10,697 nt of DNA from Candidatus Saccharimonadia bacterium (GCA_023263015.1 JALQXV010000037.1:1-10697); one strand, 5' to 3'; positions 1-5,001 are shown, counted from the stretch's first letter. Notes: a model not told the origin generated them from the letters alone. A program made the numbers and translations.

Positions 1-186
1 AAAATCCTCACGGTGGTGCTCACCGAGTGCAATGACGTCTATGCCTAACTTATCTGCTAACACTGCTTCGTCTACTACTTGCCTGATCGCAGCAGCATGC
101 GTCATTAACTTGCCGTTACCGTCACGAGGAATATCGCCAAATGAGTCAAGACCGAACATAAGTTTAGATTTTTTAGTAGTTGTCAT
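1..186 (-). CDS. LLM-class flavin-dependent oxidoreductase, N-terminal part (runs off the left edge)
   Basis: The first 62 codons of a luciferase-like monooxygenase are visible, starting at ATG 186-184 and still open at base 1. Residues 9-20 form the first beta strand of the TIM barrel (LMFGLDSFGDIP). Residues 30-54 hold the helix and second strand (AAAIRQVVDEAVLADKLGID, then VIALG), and G55-E56-H57-H58 is the GEHH signature of this family. Family members bind reduced F420 or FMN and oxidise small organic substrates; the substrate cannot be told here. A strong Shine-Dalgarno sequence (AAGGAG at 198-193, six bases before the ATG) overlaps the stop codon of the arsR gene upstream, so the two genes are one operon and the repressor probably controls this enzyme. 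The family call is firm; the rest of the protein is outside the window. Confidence 0.88.
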   Translation of the reverse strand, partial: MTTTKKSKLMFGLDSFGDIPRDGNGKLMTHAAAIRQVVDEAVLADKLGIDVIALGEHHREDF

Positions 187-192
187 TACGTA

Positions 193-198
193 CTCCTT
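193..198 (-). promoter_or_regulatory. Shine-Dalgarno site of the LLM oxidoreductase gene
   Basis: AAGGAG on the minus strand, six bases before ATG 186. It overlaps the arsR TAA stop (200-198), which suggests translational coupling. The contrast with the arsR gene itself, which has no such site, is informative. Confidence 0.8.
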
Positions 199-479
199 TA
201 TAGTTTTGTGGGATCTATACCAATCGAACGTAATAGCTCGGTATTTAACTGGTAATACTTTTCTGTGCCTGACTTACGATCTAGCAATACTCCAGATTGC
301 ACAAGGCGCGCGAAGTGATGACTCAATGTAGGCTGAGATAATTGAAGAGCCTCACTGCATCCATTTATTAATTTACTGCCAGCAACTTCGCTATTTTCGT
401 TAACTAGTTTGCGTATGACCGCTAACCGAGTATCATCGGCTATACTTTTTAGTATTTCAGTTGTATTTAAATTTCTCAT
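198..479 (-). CDS. ArsR/SmtB-family winged-helix transcriptional regulator
   Basis: A 93-aa DNA-binding repressor of the ArsR/SmtB fold. It opens with the typical ILKSIADDTRLAVIRKL helix pair (residues 9-25). The helix-turn-helix follows, with the recognition helix at about 46-60 (QLSQPTLSHHFARLV), then the beta-hairpin wing (VLLDRKSGTEKYYQLN, 64-79). The metal-binding ELCVCDL motif of arsenic and zinc sensors is absent. The only cysteine is C41, just before the recognition helix, so a thiol or small-molecule signal is possible but unproven. An in-frame ATG at 488 would add three residues, but it lies inside the predicted -10 box (492-487), so ATG 479 is preferred and the message would be leaderless. 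The gene is cotranscribed with the LLM oxidoreductase 11 bp downstream and diverges from the zinc dehydrogenase, both likely targets. Confidence 0.92.
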   Translation of the reverse strand: MRNLNTTEILKSIADDTRLAVIRKLVNENSEVAGSKLINGCSEALQLSQPTLSHHFARLVQSGVLLDRKSGTEKYYQLNTELLRSIGIDPTKL

Positions 480-486
480 AATTATC

Positions 487-514
487 ATTATATAGATATA
501 TTTAAATGTTTCAA
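487..514 (-). promoter_or_regulatory. arsR-LLM operon promoter (leaderless)
   Basis: Minus-strand -35 TTGAAA (514-509), 16-bp spacer, -10 TATAAT (492-487). A start about seven bases past the -10 falls on 480-479, the A of the arsR ATG, and no Shine-Dalgarno sequence is present. Predicted from sequence only. Confidence 0.7.
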
Positions 515-518
515 TATA
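497..518. promoter_or_regulatory. 22-bp dyad, probable ArsR operator
   Basis: A palindrome of the form TATATT-N-AAA-NN-TTT-N-AATATA in which 18 of 22 bases are symmetrical. It covers the -35 box and most of the spacer of the arsR promoter, so a bound dimer would block RNA polymerase. ArsR-family repressors usually bind AT-rich dyads of this size in their own promoters. Confidence 0.65.
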
Positions 519-665
519 ATAGTATGTATTGGTCGGTAGTTATCACACGATAATTTTTCAGTGTGCTAATTAAAGCATGAATTTTAGATTTGGAAAGCGC
601 TTAAAATTACAAACCTTATATACTATCACTCAAACTGATTGTTAAACGTCATACTTTATGTAACT

Positions 666-693
666 TTGTAACATTTTGGAATGACAGTATACA
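666..693 (+). promoter_or_regulatory. Possible promoter of the zinc dehydrogenase gene
   Basis: TTGTAA (666-671), 16-bp spacer, TATACA (688-693): the best plus-strand promoter pair I see in the 310-bp intergenic region. It would give a leader of roughly 90 bases. The -35 lies in a short direct repeat (TGTAAC at 659-664 and 667-672). The remaining stretch, 520-658, holds only minor dyads (TTATC-ACAC-GATAA near 540-553; AAGCGCTT) and no gene. Confidence 0.35.
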
Positions 694-712
694 CCCTCAA
701 TTAAACACGAGA

Positions 713-752
713 GTACATATTCGTACATACATGCACTTTTTTTAGGTACATA
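713..752 (+). repeat. Three direct copies of GTACATA in the dehydrogenase leader
   Basis: GTACATA occurs at 713-719, 723-729 and 746-752, with start spacings of 10 and 23 bp (about one and two helical turns). The core TACATACT also occurs inverted near 521-528, upstream of the arsR promoter. It may be a binding site for a regulator of the divergent pair; no known motif is matched. Confidence 0.4.
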
Positions 753-777
753 CTTCCTAATCCATATCAAACCAATT

Positions 778-786
778 AAGGAGGTG
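778..786 (+). promoter_or_regulatory. Strong Shine-Dalgarno site of the zinc dehydrogenase
   Basis: AAGGAGGTG, almost fully complementary to the 16S rRNA tail, ends four bases before ATG 791. It fixes the start codon. Confidence 0.85.
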
Positions 787-790
787 GAAT

Positions 791-1942
791 ATGAAAGCAG
801 TTATATATAACGGACCCCGAGATGTAAGTGTAGAAAATGTGCCAGATCCTAAAATTGAAAAACCAACTGATGTAATAGTAAAAATAACCACTACAAACAT
901 TTGTGGCTCAGACTTGCACATGTACGAAGGTCGCACCGATTTTGAAACTGGCCGCTCTTTTGGACATGAAAACTTAGGTGAAGTCGTTGAAGTCGGTGAA
1001 GGTGTTGATAAAGTAAAAAAAGGCGACATGGTAGTGATGCCGTTTAATATTGCCTGCGGGTTTTGCAAAAATTGTGAGCGAGGACTAACAAATTACTGCC
1101 TTACTATGCAGCCAGAAAAAGAATTTGCCGGTGCTGCCTATGGCTTTGCTGACATGGGGCCCTACCAAGGAGGCCAAGCCGAATTGTTACGCGTGCCATA
1201 TGCGGACTTTAACTGCTTGCGACTTGGCGAAGATGCTCGAGACAGCAAAAAACAAAATGACTACGTTATGTTAGCTGACATCTTCCCTACCGGTTATCAC
1301 GCTACTGAACTTGCTAATGTAAAGCTTGGTGATCAGACTGTAATTTATGGTGCCGGTCCGGTGGGGCTCATGGCAGCTTACTCTGCGATCCTAAAAGGTG
1401 CCAGTCGAGTTTGGGTAGTGGACCGACAAGCCGATCGCCTTAAACTGGCTGAGTCGATTGGCGCCATCCCAGTAGATGATTCTAAAGTTGATCCTGTAGA
1501 ATTCATCAAAAGTGAAACGTTAGGACTGGGCGCTGACAATGGGTGTGAATGTGTCGGGTACCAAGCACATGATCCTACAGGCAAAGAAAACATGAATGTG
1601 ACCCTCAACCAGCTCGTCCAATCCGTACGATTTACAGGCGCTATAGGTGTGGTAGGTGTATTTGTGCCAGAAGACCCAAATGCAGAAGATGAACTATCAA
1701 AACAAGGCAAGGCTGCATTTGATTTTGGTATGTTTTGGTTTAAAGGCCAAACCATGGGCTCTGGACAGTGCCCAGTTAAGAAATACAATCGACAACTACG
1801 TGATCTGATTGTTGCCGGCAAAGCCAAACCCTCTTTTGTCATTTCCCACGAGCTATCTCTCGAGCAAGCCCCAGAAGCTTATGATCACTTCGACAAGCGC
1901 GATGCGGGCTGGACGAAAGTTGTGCTAAAACCAAGTAAGTAG
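791..1942 (+). CDS. Zinc-dependent alcohol dehydrogenase, glutathione-independent formaldehyde dehydrogenase type
   Basis: A 383-aa medium-chain dehydrogenase/reductase with a complete set of motifs. Catalytic zinc ligands are C38 (ICGSD), H59 with E60 (GHE) and probably D163 (LADIFPTGYH). The LADIFPTGYH segment is typical of the Pseudomonas putida-type FdhA group. Structural zinc ligands are C89, C92, C95 and C103. The Rossmann motif GAGPVG is at 187-192 and D211 ends the second strand, favouring NAD+ over NADP+. The length is close to FdhA (about 398 aa). It probably oxidises formaldehyde or another small aldehyde or alcohol in the cytoplasm; exact substrate unknown. It is the only plus-strand gene in the window, divergent from arsR and the LLM monooxygenase, which suggests a co-regulated detoxification cassette. 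It ends in a strong terminator before the tRNA-Gly gene. Confidence 0.93.
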   Translation: MKAVIYNGPRDVSVENVPDPKIEKPTDVIVKITTTNICGSDLHMYEGRTDFETGRSFGHENLGEVVEVGEGVDKVKKGDMVVMPFNIACGFCKNCERGLTNYCLTMQPEKEFAGAAYGFADMGPYQGGQAELLRVPYADFNCLRLGEDARDSKKQNDYVMLADIFPTGYHATELANVKLGDQTVIYGAGPVGLMAAYSAILKGASRVWVVDRQADRLKLAESIGAIPVDDSKVDPVEFIKSETLGLGADNGCECVGYQAHDPTGKENMNVTLNQLVQSVRFTGAIGVVGVFVPEDPNAEDELSKQGKAAFDFGMFWFKGQTMGSGQCPVKKYNRQLRDLIVAGKAKPSFVISHELSLEQAPEAYDHFDKRDAGWTKVVLKPSK

Positions 1943-1960
1943 TTAAAACAGTCTGTCCTA

Positions 1961-1987
1961 AAAAAGCTCCCTAAGCGGGAGCTTTTT
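1961..1987. terminator. Bidirectional intrinsic terminator between the dehydrogenase and tRNA-Gly
   Basis: A perfect 11-bp stem (AAAAAGCTCCC / GGGAGCTTTTT) with a TAAGC loop and T runs on both strands. It ends the plus-strand dehydrogenase message and the minus-strand tRNA-Phe-Gly transcript, which converge here. Confidence 0.9.
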
Positions 1988-1999
1988 AAAATGTCATAT

Positions 2000-2075
2000 T
2001 GGTGCGGGCGCGGGGACTCAAACCCCGGGCCTCATCCTTGGCAAGGATGCGCTCTATCAACTGAGCTACGCCCGC
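2000..2075 (-). tRNA. tRNA-Gly (anticodon GCC)
   Basis: A full 76-nt cloverleaf with encoded CCA: acceptor GCGGGCG/CGCCCGC, D stem GCTC/GAGC, anticodon stem CATCC/GGATG with loop TTGCCAA (anticodon at 2042-2040), T stem CGGGG/CCCCG and discriminator A. It lies 46 bp downstream of tRNA-Phe and is probably processed from the same transcript. The spacer has a 13-base dyad (GTGAAT-G-ATTCAC, 2088-2100). Confidence 0.96.
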
Positions 2076-2121
2076 ATGCGGTAAATTGTGAATGATTCAC
2101 GTTTAGTGGATCAAGTATACT

Positions 2122-2197
2122 TGGTGGCTCCTCCCAGACTCGAACTGGGGACACAAGGCTCTTCAGGCCTCTGCTCTACCAACTGAGCTAAAGAGCC
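2122..2197 (-). tRNA. tRNA-Phe (anticodon GAA)
   Basis: A 76-nt cloverleaf with encoded CCA: acceptor GGCTCTT/AGGAGCC (one G-T pair), D stem GCTC/GAGC, anticodon stem GAGGC/GCCTT with loop CTGAAGA (anticodon at 2164-2162), T stem CCCAG/CTGGG. It is the first gene of a two-tRNA unit with tRNA-Gly. Confidence 0.96.
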
Positions 2198-2218
2198 GTT
2201 TCCAAGTGGTACCAAAAC

Positions 2219-2247
2219 ATTTTACTCTAAAAACAGGTTTGTTTCAA
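2219..2247 (-). promoter_or_regulatory. Promoter of the tRNA-Phe-Gly unit
   Basis: TTGAAA (2247-2242), 17-bp spacer, TAAAAT (2224-2219). The predicted start near 2212 gives a leader of about 15 bases before the tRNA-Phe 5' end. Confidence 0.65.
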
Positions 2248-2256
2248 CAATACAGG

Positions 2257-2616
2257 CTAGGCGGCACCGTCTGGGCCTAGGTAATCCTCTACCCTGCTGG
2301 CAATATGCATCTGCACAAAACCGCAGTACGGTGAATCTGGGTCTTCCTGTTTGTGCGCCAGATGCATTAAGCTCCAGTCGGCTGGCCACAATTGAGTGAC
2401 TATATCCACAAAAGGCGTTTGTGGGCCCTCCTGAAAGGTTCGAAGCGTGTCATTGCGCTCTTCTTCTGGCATAGCAGCGAGTGCGACGACAAGTCGGTGA
2501 CGAATAAGATCCTTGGCAACACTTAAAGCATCGCGATCCGGACCGGTTACCATGAGTACTTCAGGTGCACGGTGGTATTCGCGACGTTCAAAGTCGGCAA
2601 AAATAAGCTCACCCAT
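2257..2616 (-). CDS. Conserved-looking hypothetical protein, 119 aa
   Basis: A small soluble protein that I do not recognise. It has no membrane segment or signal peptide. It looks like a mixed alpha/beta fold: a strand near 18-24 (PEVLMVT), a helix near 28-49, an acidic turn (PEEERND, 50-56) and a tryptophan-containing segment near 70-82 (VDIVTQLWPADW). H85, H88 and H104 and a single cysteine, C98 (SPYCGF), are visible but form no known motif. The tail is acidic and rich in Gly/Ala. The start is fixed by an extended -10 promoter ending six bases before the ATG, so the message should be leaderless. The gene stands alone between the tRNA-Phe promoter and the two-helix membrane protein, with its own promoter. 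The strong promoter and a consistent reading frame argue that it is real. Confidence 0.72.
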   Translation of the reverse strand: MGELIFADFERREYHRAPEVLMVTGPDRDALSVAKDLIRHRLVVALAAMPEEERNDTLRTFQEGPQTPFVDIVTQLWPADWSLMHLAHKQEDPDSPYCGFVQMHIASRVEDYLGPDGAA

Positions 2617-2622
2617 ATCTAT

Positions 2623-2651
2623 ATTATAACAGATTTTTTGCTTTAGAGCAA
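2623..2651 (-). promoter_or_regulatory. Extended -10 promoter of the 119-aa protein gene (leaderless)
   Basis: TTGCTC (2651-2646), 17-bp spacer, and TGTTATAAT, an extended -10 with TATAAT at 2628-2623. Only six bases separate the -10 from ATG 2616, so the start site should coincide with the A of the ATG. No Shine-Dalgarno sequence is present. The -35 box begins one base past the stop codon of the preceding gene. Confidence 0.75.
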
Positions 2652-2652
2652 T

Positions 2653-3105
2653 TTACTCAAGTGTCGTAACGAGCTTTTTAAAATCTGGCGCCAACGTTTT
2701 AGAATCTTCAATTAGTGTAACTAACAAGCCCTTATCGTTTGATCGCAGTGCATCCCACAATATTCGCAATACAATAATCGGGTACGGAGTCTTAACACCT
2801 TCTGTGATACGCTCTGCCTTGTCTACAAATTCGTTAACCGCCTTTTTATCTTGCTTGGATAAATTAGGACTCACCTTATTAATTACGTATGTCACCAAGC
2901 ACGCAACCAAAATAAAGACTGCGACAACCGGAATAATAAAGATCAATAACAGGCCCCACCACTGGCTTACAAACCAGATCAATGCCGAAACAGCTATCAG
3001 TGCAATACATATAACCAGCCCAGCTATATTAATGATTGGTCGCGCAGCCCGATTTAAATACTCCGCACTAATACCTCGGATCGCCTTGGTTTTTGGTTTC
3101 ATCAT
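2653..3105 (-). CDS. Hypothetical two-helix membrane protein, 150 aa
   Basis: No family is recognised. A basic N-terminus (MMKPKTKAIR) is followed by two adjacent hydrophobic helices at about 23-46 and 50-74 joined by a tight turn (SQWW), then a soluble, lysine-rich C-terminal part of about 75 residues that looks helical (SKQDKKAVNEFVDKAERI, 83-100). With a basic N-terminus, a hairpin topology with both ends in the cytoplasm is likely. The gene has its own promoter with -10 TATAGT seven bases before ATG 3105, so it too looks leaderless; a second ATG at 3102 would change the protein by one residue. Its stop lies just upstream of the promoter of the 119-aa gene, so the two have separate promoters though read-through is possible. 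Confidence 0.72.
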   Translation of the reverse strand: MMKPKTKAIRGISAEYLNRAARPIINIAGLVICIALIAVSALIWFVSQWWGLLLIFIIPVVAVFILVACLVTYVINKVSPNLSKQDKKAVNEFVDKAERITEGVKTPYPIIVLRILWDALRSNDKGLLVTLIEDSKTLAPDFKKLVTTLE

Positions 3106-3112
3106 ACTGTCT

Positions 3113-3142
3113 ACTATAAAGGATTTTTTGTCCGTCGAACAA
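3113..3142 (-). promoter_or_regulatory. Promoter of the two-helix membrane protein gene (leaderless)
   Basis: TTGTTC (3142-3137), 18-bp spacer, TATAGT (3118-3113), then seven bases to ATG 3105. It is weaker than the other promoters here, but the -10 to ATG spacing is the same as at arsR. No Shine-Dalgarno sequence. Confidence 0.5.
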
Positions 3143-3176
3143 ATAAAAAAGCCGACACTAGGTCGACTTCTTTATT
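3141..3176 (-). terminator. Terminator of tRNA-Val
   Basis: A long stem directly after the tRNA 3' end. On the minus strand AAGTCGAC and GTCGGCTT pair (one G-T) around a short loop, followed by TTTTTT; flanking A/T runs extend the pairing. The far end touches the -35 region of the membrane protein gene. Confidence 0.8.
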
Positions 3177-3253
3177 TGGTGGGTGATGAGGGACTCGAAC
3201 CCCCGACCCCCTCGGTGTAAACGAGATGCTCTAGCCAACTGAGCTAATCACCC
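3177..3253 (-). tRNA. tRNA-Val (anticodon TAC)
   Basis: A 77-nt cloverleaf with encoded CCA: acceptor GGGTGAT/ATCACCC, D stem GCTC/GAGC, anticodon stem TCTCG/CGAGG with loop TTTACAC (anticodon at 3219-3217), T stem GGGGG/CCCTC with one G-T pair, discriminator A. It lies downstream of the kinase gene but has its own promoter. Confidence 0.96.
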
Positions 3254-3256
3254 TTG

Positions 3257-3311
3257 GTAACCAGACTAATATAGCAGAAACTGCTATAAATTTCAACGGT
3301 TGTCTGGTTAC
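3257..3311. repeat. Nested inverted repeats between the kinase stop codon and tRNA-Val
   Basis: Outer arms GTAACCAGAC (3257-3266) and GTCTGGTTAC (3302-3311) are perfectly complementary over 10 bp. They enclose a second perfect hairpin, TATAGCAG-AAA-CTGCTATA (3270-3288). The outer right arm touches the kinase TAG stop. No T run follows, so it is not a standard terminator. The structure also encloses the tRNA-Val promoter. Confidence 0.75.
3268..3296 (-). promoter_or_regulatory. Promoter of tRNA-Val
   Basis: TTGAAA (3296-3291), 17-bp spacer, TATATT (3273-3268). The predicted start near 3261 is about eight bases before the tRNA 5' end. The spacer contains AGCAGTTT at 3285-3278, also found in the tRNA-Leu promoter in the same register. 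Confidence 0.7.
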
Positions 3312-4492
3312 TAGGCTGTCATGCTTGCGTAAACATCGCGCTGGTCAGCAGCAGTTGCGCGGCTATCGGCGTTTCGTGAAAGCCCGAGCATAACAACGTC
3401 GCCTAATTTGCCAGGGATTGCTGGGTTTACGATCGATGGGTGTTGGACTGGAGTTTCTGCCATGTGGCGGTGCTGTTGCTCTGGATCATCTTGCAGGCGC
3501 CATGGCATTTCGCCGGTAAATGAGCGATATGCCACCATTGCTAGTGCAAAGTCATCATTTGTTGGGTGAATATCACCAGTAAATGCCTGAGGAGACATCC
3601 AAGCCCAAGTGCCAAAAACATTACTTCCGGCTGCACGCCTACGAGTAGCTACACCAAAGTCTAGTATCTTACCGTTACCCTGCTTGTCGATGCCAATATT
3701 GTGTGGCTTAACATCACGGTGAGTAACTCCCCGTTTGCGGAGTGCGTCTAAACCGTCGGCAGCACCGTACAGAACACGGCTGAGCTGGATGATTTTTGCT
3801 TCGTCTGGTCGAACTGGTTCTTTTGGTAGTTCCTTTAGAACTTCGAGTGTTAGCTCACGAGCCATTGCACTGTCGGCGTCAATATCCAAACCAGATTCTT
3901 TAGCGGCTTCAACTACTACTTCAATAGCTTCGGTTGACTTAAGATCTTCATGGGCTTCAAGTTCTTCTTTAACATCAGGCAGATGCTCCATAACAACTGC
4001 TTCCTTAGCTTCCATAAGCGCTGGCACATCAATAAGCTCTTCGGTACCAGATTGTACTGCCATAGTTTTGTCACGTTCGTGCTCGAGCTCATTAATGAGC
4101 TCACCAATAACTGACGTTTTATGGGTATCTTCATCACTTTTTATTTCAGATACAAGCGTGCCACCTTCTTGCAAGCGAGTAGCAAGGAACGGTGCACCAT
4201 TGCTTAAGCCGTAACCATCTACAGTTACAACATGGGGAATGCCGCTGTTTTGGAGATGCAGAACAGTTTCGGCAAGAATAAGTTTTCTTGAAATTGGGTC
4301 TTCTGGCACCTTAACGGCTACGATTTCGCCGCTGCGTTCATTGATGCCTGAGTAAACACGGGACAAACCTGTTACGGCAAGTTGGTCGGTTAGTTGGTAG
4401 TGGCCTACTTGACCACCTTCAAATTTAGGTTCTTCTGCTAGAGCAGCTTCTGCTGGCGTTAGAGTCGGTTTTTCTAGTTCTGGGCTTAACAT
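3311..4492 (-). CDS. Serine/threonine protein kinase, soluble, with large acidic insert
   Basis: A 393-aa Hanks-type kinase. Seen in order: a degenerate glycine loop (LAVTGLSRVYSG, about 38-49), VAVK lysine K61, candidate helix-C glutamate E75, catalytic loop HRDVKPHN (H258, D260, K262, N265), DFG at 278-280, subdomain IX aspartate D314 and subdomain XI arginine R378. The usual APE is replaced by SPQ. Between strand 5 and helix E, where kinases normally have a short helix D, lies an insert of about 115 residues (116-231), Glu/Asp-rich and probably helical. There is no transmembrane helix and no PASTA or other sensor domain, so the enzyme is cytoplasmic. Catalytic residues are intact, so it is probably active; its targets are unknown. 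The start is uncertain: TTG at 4507 would add five residues and sits five bases from the predicted transcript start. I prefer ATG 4492. Confidence 0.9.
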   Translation of the reverse strand: MLSPELEKPTLTPAEAALAEEPKFEGGQVGHYQLTDQLAVTGLSRVYSGINERSGEIVAVKVPEDPISRKLILAETVLHLQNSGIPHVVTVDGYGLSNGAPFLATRLQEGGTLVSEIKSDEDTHKTSVIGELINELEHERDKTMAVQSGTEELIDVPALMEAKEAVVMEHLPDVKEELEAHEDLKSTEAIEVVVEAAKESGLDIDADSAMARELTLEVLKELPKEPVRPDEAKIIQLSRVLYGAADGLDALRKRGVTHRDVKPHNIGIDKQGNGKILDFGVATRRRAAGSNVFGTWAWMSPQAFTGDIHPTNDDFALAMVAYRSFTGEMPWRLQDDPEQQHRHMAETPVQHPSIVNPAIPGKLGDVVMLGLSRNADSRATAADQRDVYASMTA

Positions 4493-4518
4493 CACGTTCT
4501 TCTTCAATATTTATATGT

Positions 4519-4547
4519 ATTATACTTTATTATTTGATATTTGTCAA
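4519..4547 (-). promoter_or_regulatory. Consensus promoter of the kinase gene
   Basis: TTGACA (4547-4542), 17-bp spacer, TATAAT (4524-4519): a perfect vegetative sigma-factor consensus. The start near 4512 gives a leader of about 20 bases to ATG 4492, or five to TTG 4507. No clear Shine-Dalgarno sequence is present, only GAAGAAGAA. Confidence 0.85.
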
Positions 4548-4741
4548 CTTTGTTTCACAACTACTTAACTGGCGTTTGGTCCTTTTCTGTTTTAATTGTG
4601 TATGTTCGACTATCTATAACCATCGTAGTACTGCCGTAACCGTGTTTCAACAGTAAGATTCAAAAAAGTGTAATAAATTTCACAGACTAGTTAAACAAAA
4701 GCGGAAATATACCATATATGGTGCAAAGTAGCTTTTACAAT
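4548..4741. other. Intergenic stretch without a gene
   Basis: I see no coding signal between the kinase promoter and the tRNA-Leu terminator. The only notable element is a perfect 12-bp palindrome, ACCATATATGGT, at 4711-4722, which might be an operator. Confidence 0.5.
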
Positions 4742-4771
4742 AAAAAATACCCAACAAATTGGGTACTTTTT
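4742..4771 (-). terminator. Terminator of tRNA-Leu
   Basis: Minus strand: stem TACCCAA / TTGGGTA with a TTTG loop followed by TTTTTT, beginning directly at the tRNA 3' end. A flanking A run adds a possible extension of the stem. Confidence 0.88.
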
Positions 4772-4858
4772 GGTGCGCGAGAGAGGACTTGAACCTCCAC
4801 AGCTGCAATAGCCACTGGCCCCTCAAGCCAGCGTGTCTACCAATTCCACCACTCGCGC
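4771..4858 (-). tRNA. tRNA-Leu (anticodon GAG)
   Basis: An 88-nt class II tRNA with encoded CCA and the long variable arm of leucine tRNAs: acceptor GCGCGAG/CTCGCGC, D stem GTG/CAC, anticodon stem CTGGC/GCCAG with loop TTGAGGG (anticodon at 4824-4822), T-arm GGAGG-TTCAAGT-CCTCT. Confidence 0.95.
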
Positions 4859-4881
4859 ATGAATTTTTAGTAGCAGTCTAT

Positions 4882-4910
4882 AGGATACGATAAACTGCTG
4901 TTTTTCTCAA
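4882..4910 (-). promoter_or_regulatory. Promoter of tRNA-Leu
   Basis: TTGAGA (4910-4905), 17-bp spacer, TATCCT (4887-4882); predicted start near 4876, about 18 bases before the tRNA. The spacer holds AGCAGTTT (4899-4892). An inverted copy of AGCAGT lies at 4877-4872, forming a dyad across the -10. Confidence 0.5.
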
Positions 4911-4950
4911 GATGCTAGATTGCCGTTATGTATTTGTATGTAAACTGCGA

Positions 4951-4971
4951 TTTAATGAAATTTCAATTAAA
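4951..4971. repeat. AT-rich near-palindrome downstream of the FAD oxidase gene
   Basis: TTTAAT-GAAATTTC-AATTAAA reads the same on both strands apart from one extra base. It lies between the FAD oxidase stop and the tRNA-Leu promoter. A second short dyad, CTAGG-G-CCTAG (4995-5005), overlaps the oxidase stop codon. No T-tailed terminator was found here, so where the oxidase message ends is unclear. Confidence 0.4.
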
Positions 4972-5001
4972 CCAGATTTTACATATTAAATTGACTAGGG
5001 C

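Noticed and set aside
1378..1842. 154-codon open frame on the minus strand inside the zinc dehydrogenase gene
   Set aside because: Low-complexity, serine-rich antisense shadow of a gene with complete catalytic motifs; no start signal or family resemblance.
1..2075. Integrative element inserted at the 3' end of tRNA-Gly
   Set aside because: The cassette lies on the correct side of the tRNA, but I see no integrase and no duplicated tRNA 3' end within the visible 2 kb; the left part is outside the window.
2804..3220. 138-codon plus-strand open frame across the membrane protein gene and tRNA-Val
   Set aside because: It runs through a tRNA gene and a terminator and mirrors the minus-strand gene; not a credible gene.
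3735..4214. 159-codon plus-strand open frame inside the kinase gene
   Set aside because: It is the antisense of the kinase Glu/Ala-rich insert, giving a serine-rich nonsense protein; no ribosome site.
4711..4722. Palindrome ACCATATATGGT as an operator of the kinase gene
   Set aside because: It is about 165 bp upstream of the kinase promoter, beside a tRNA terminator, and a single 12-bp palindrome in AT-rich DNA is weak evidence.
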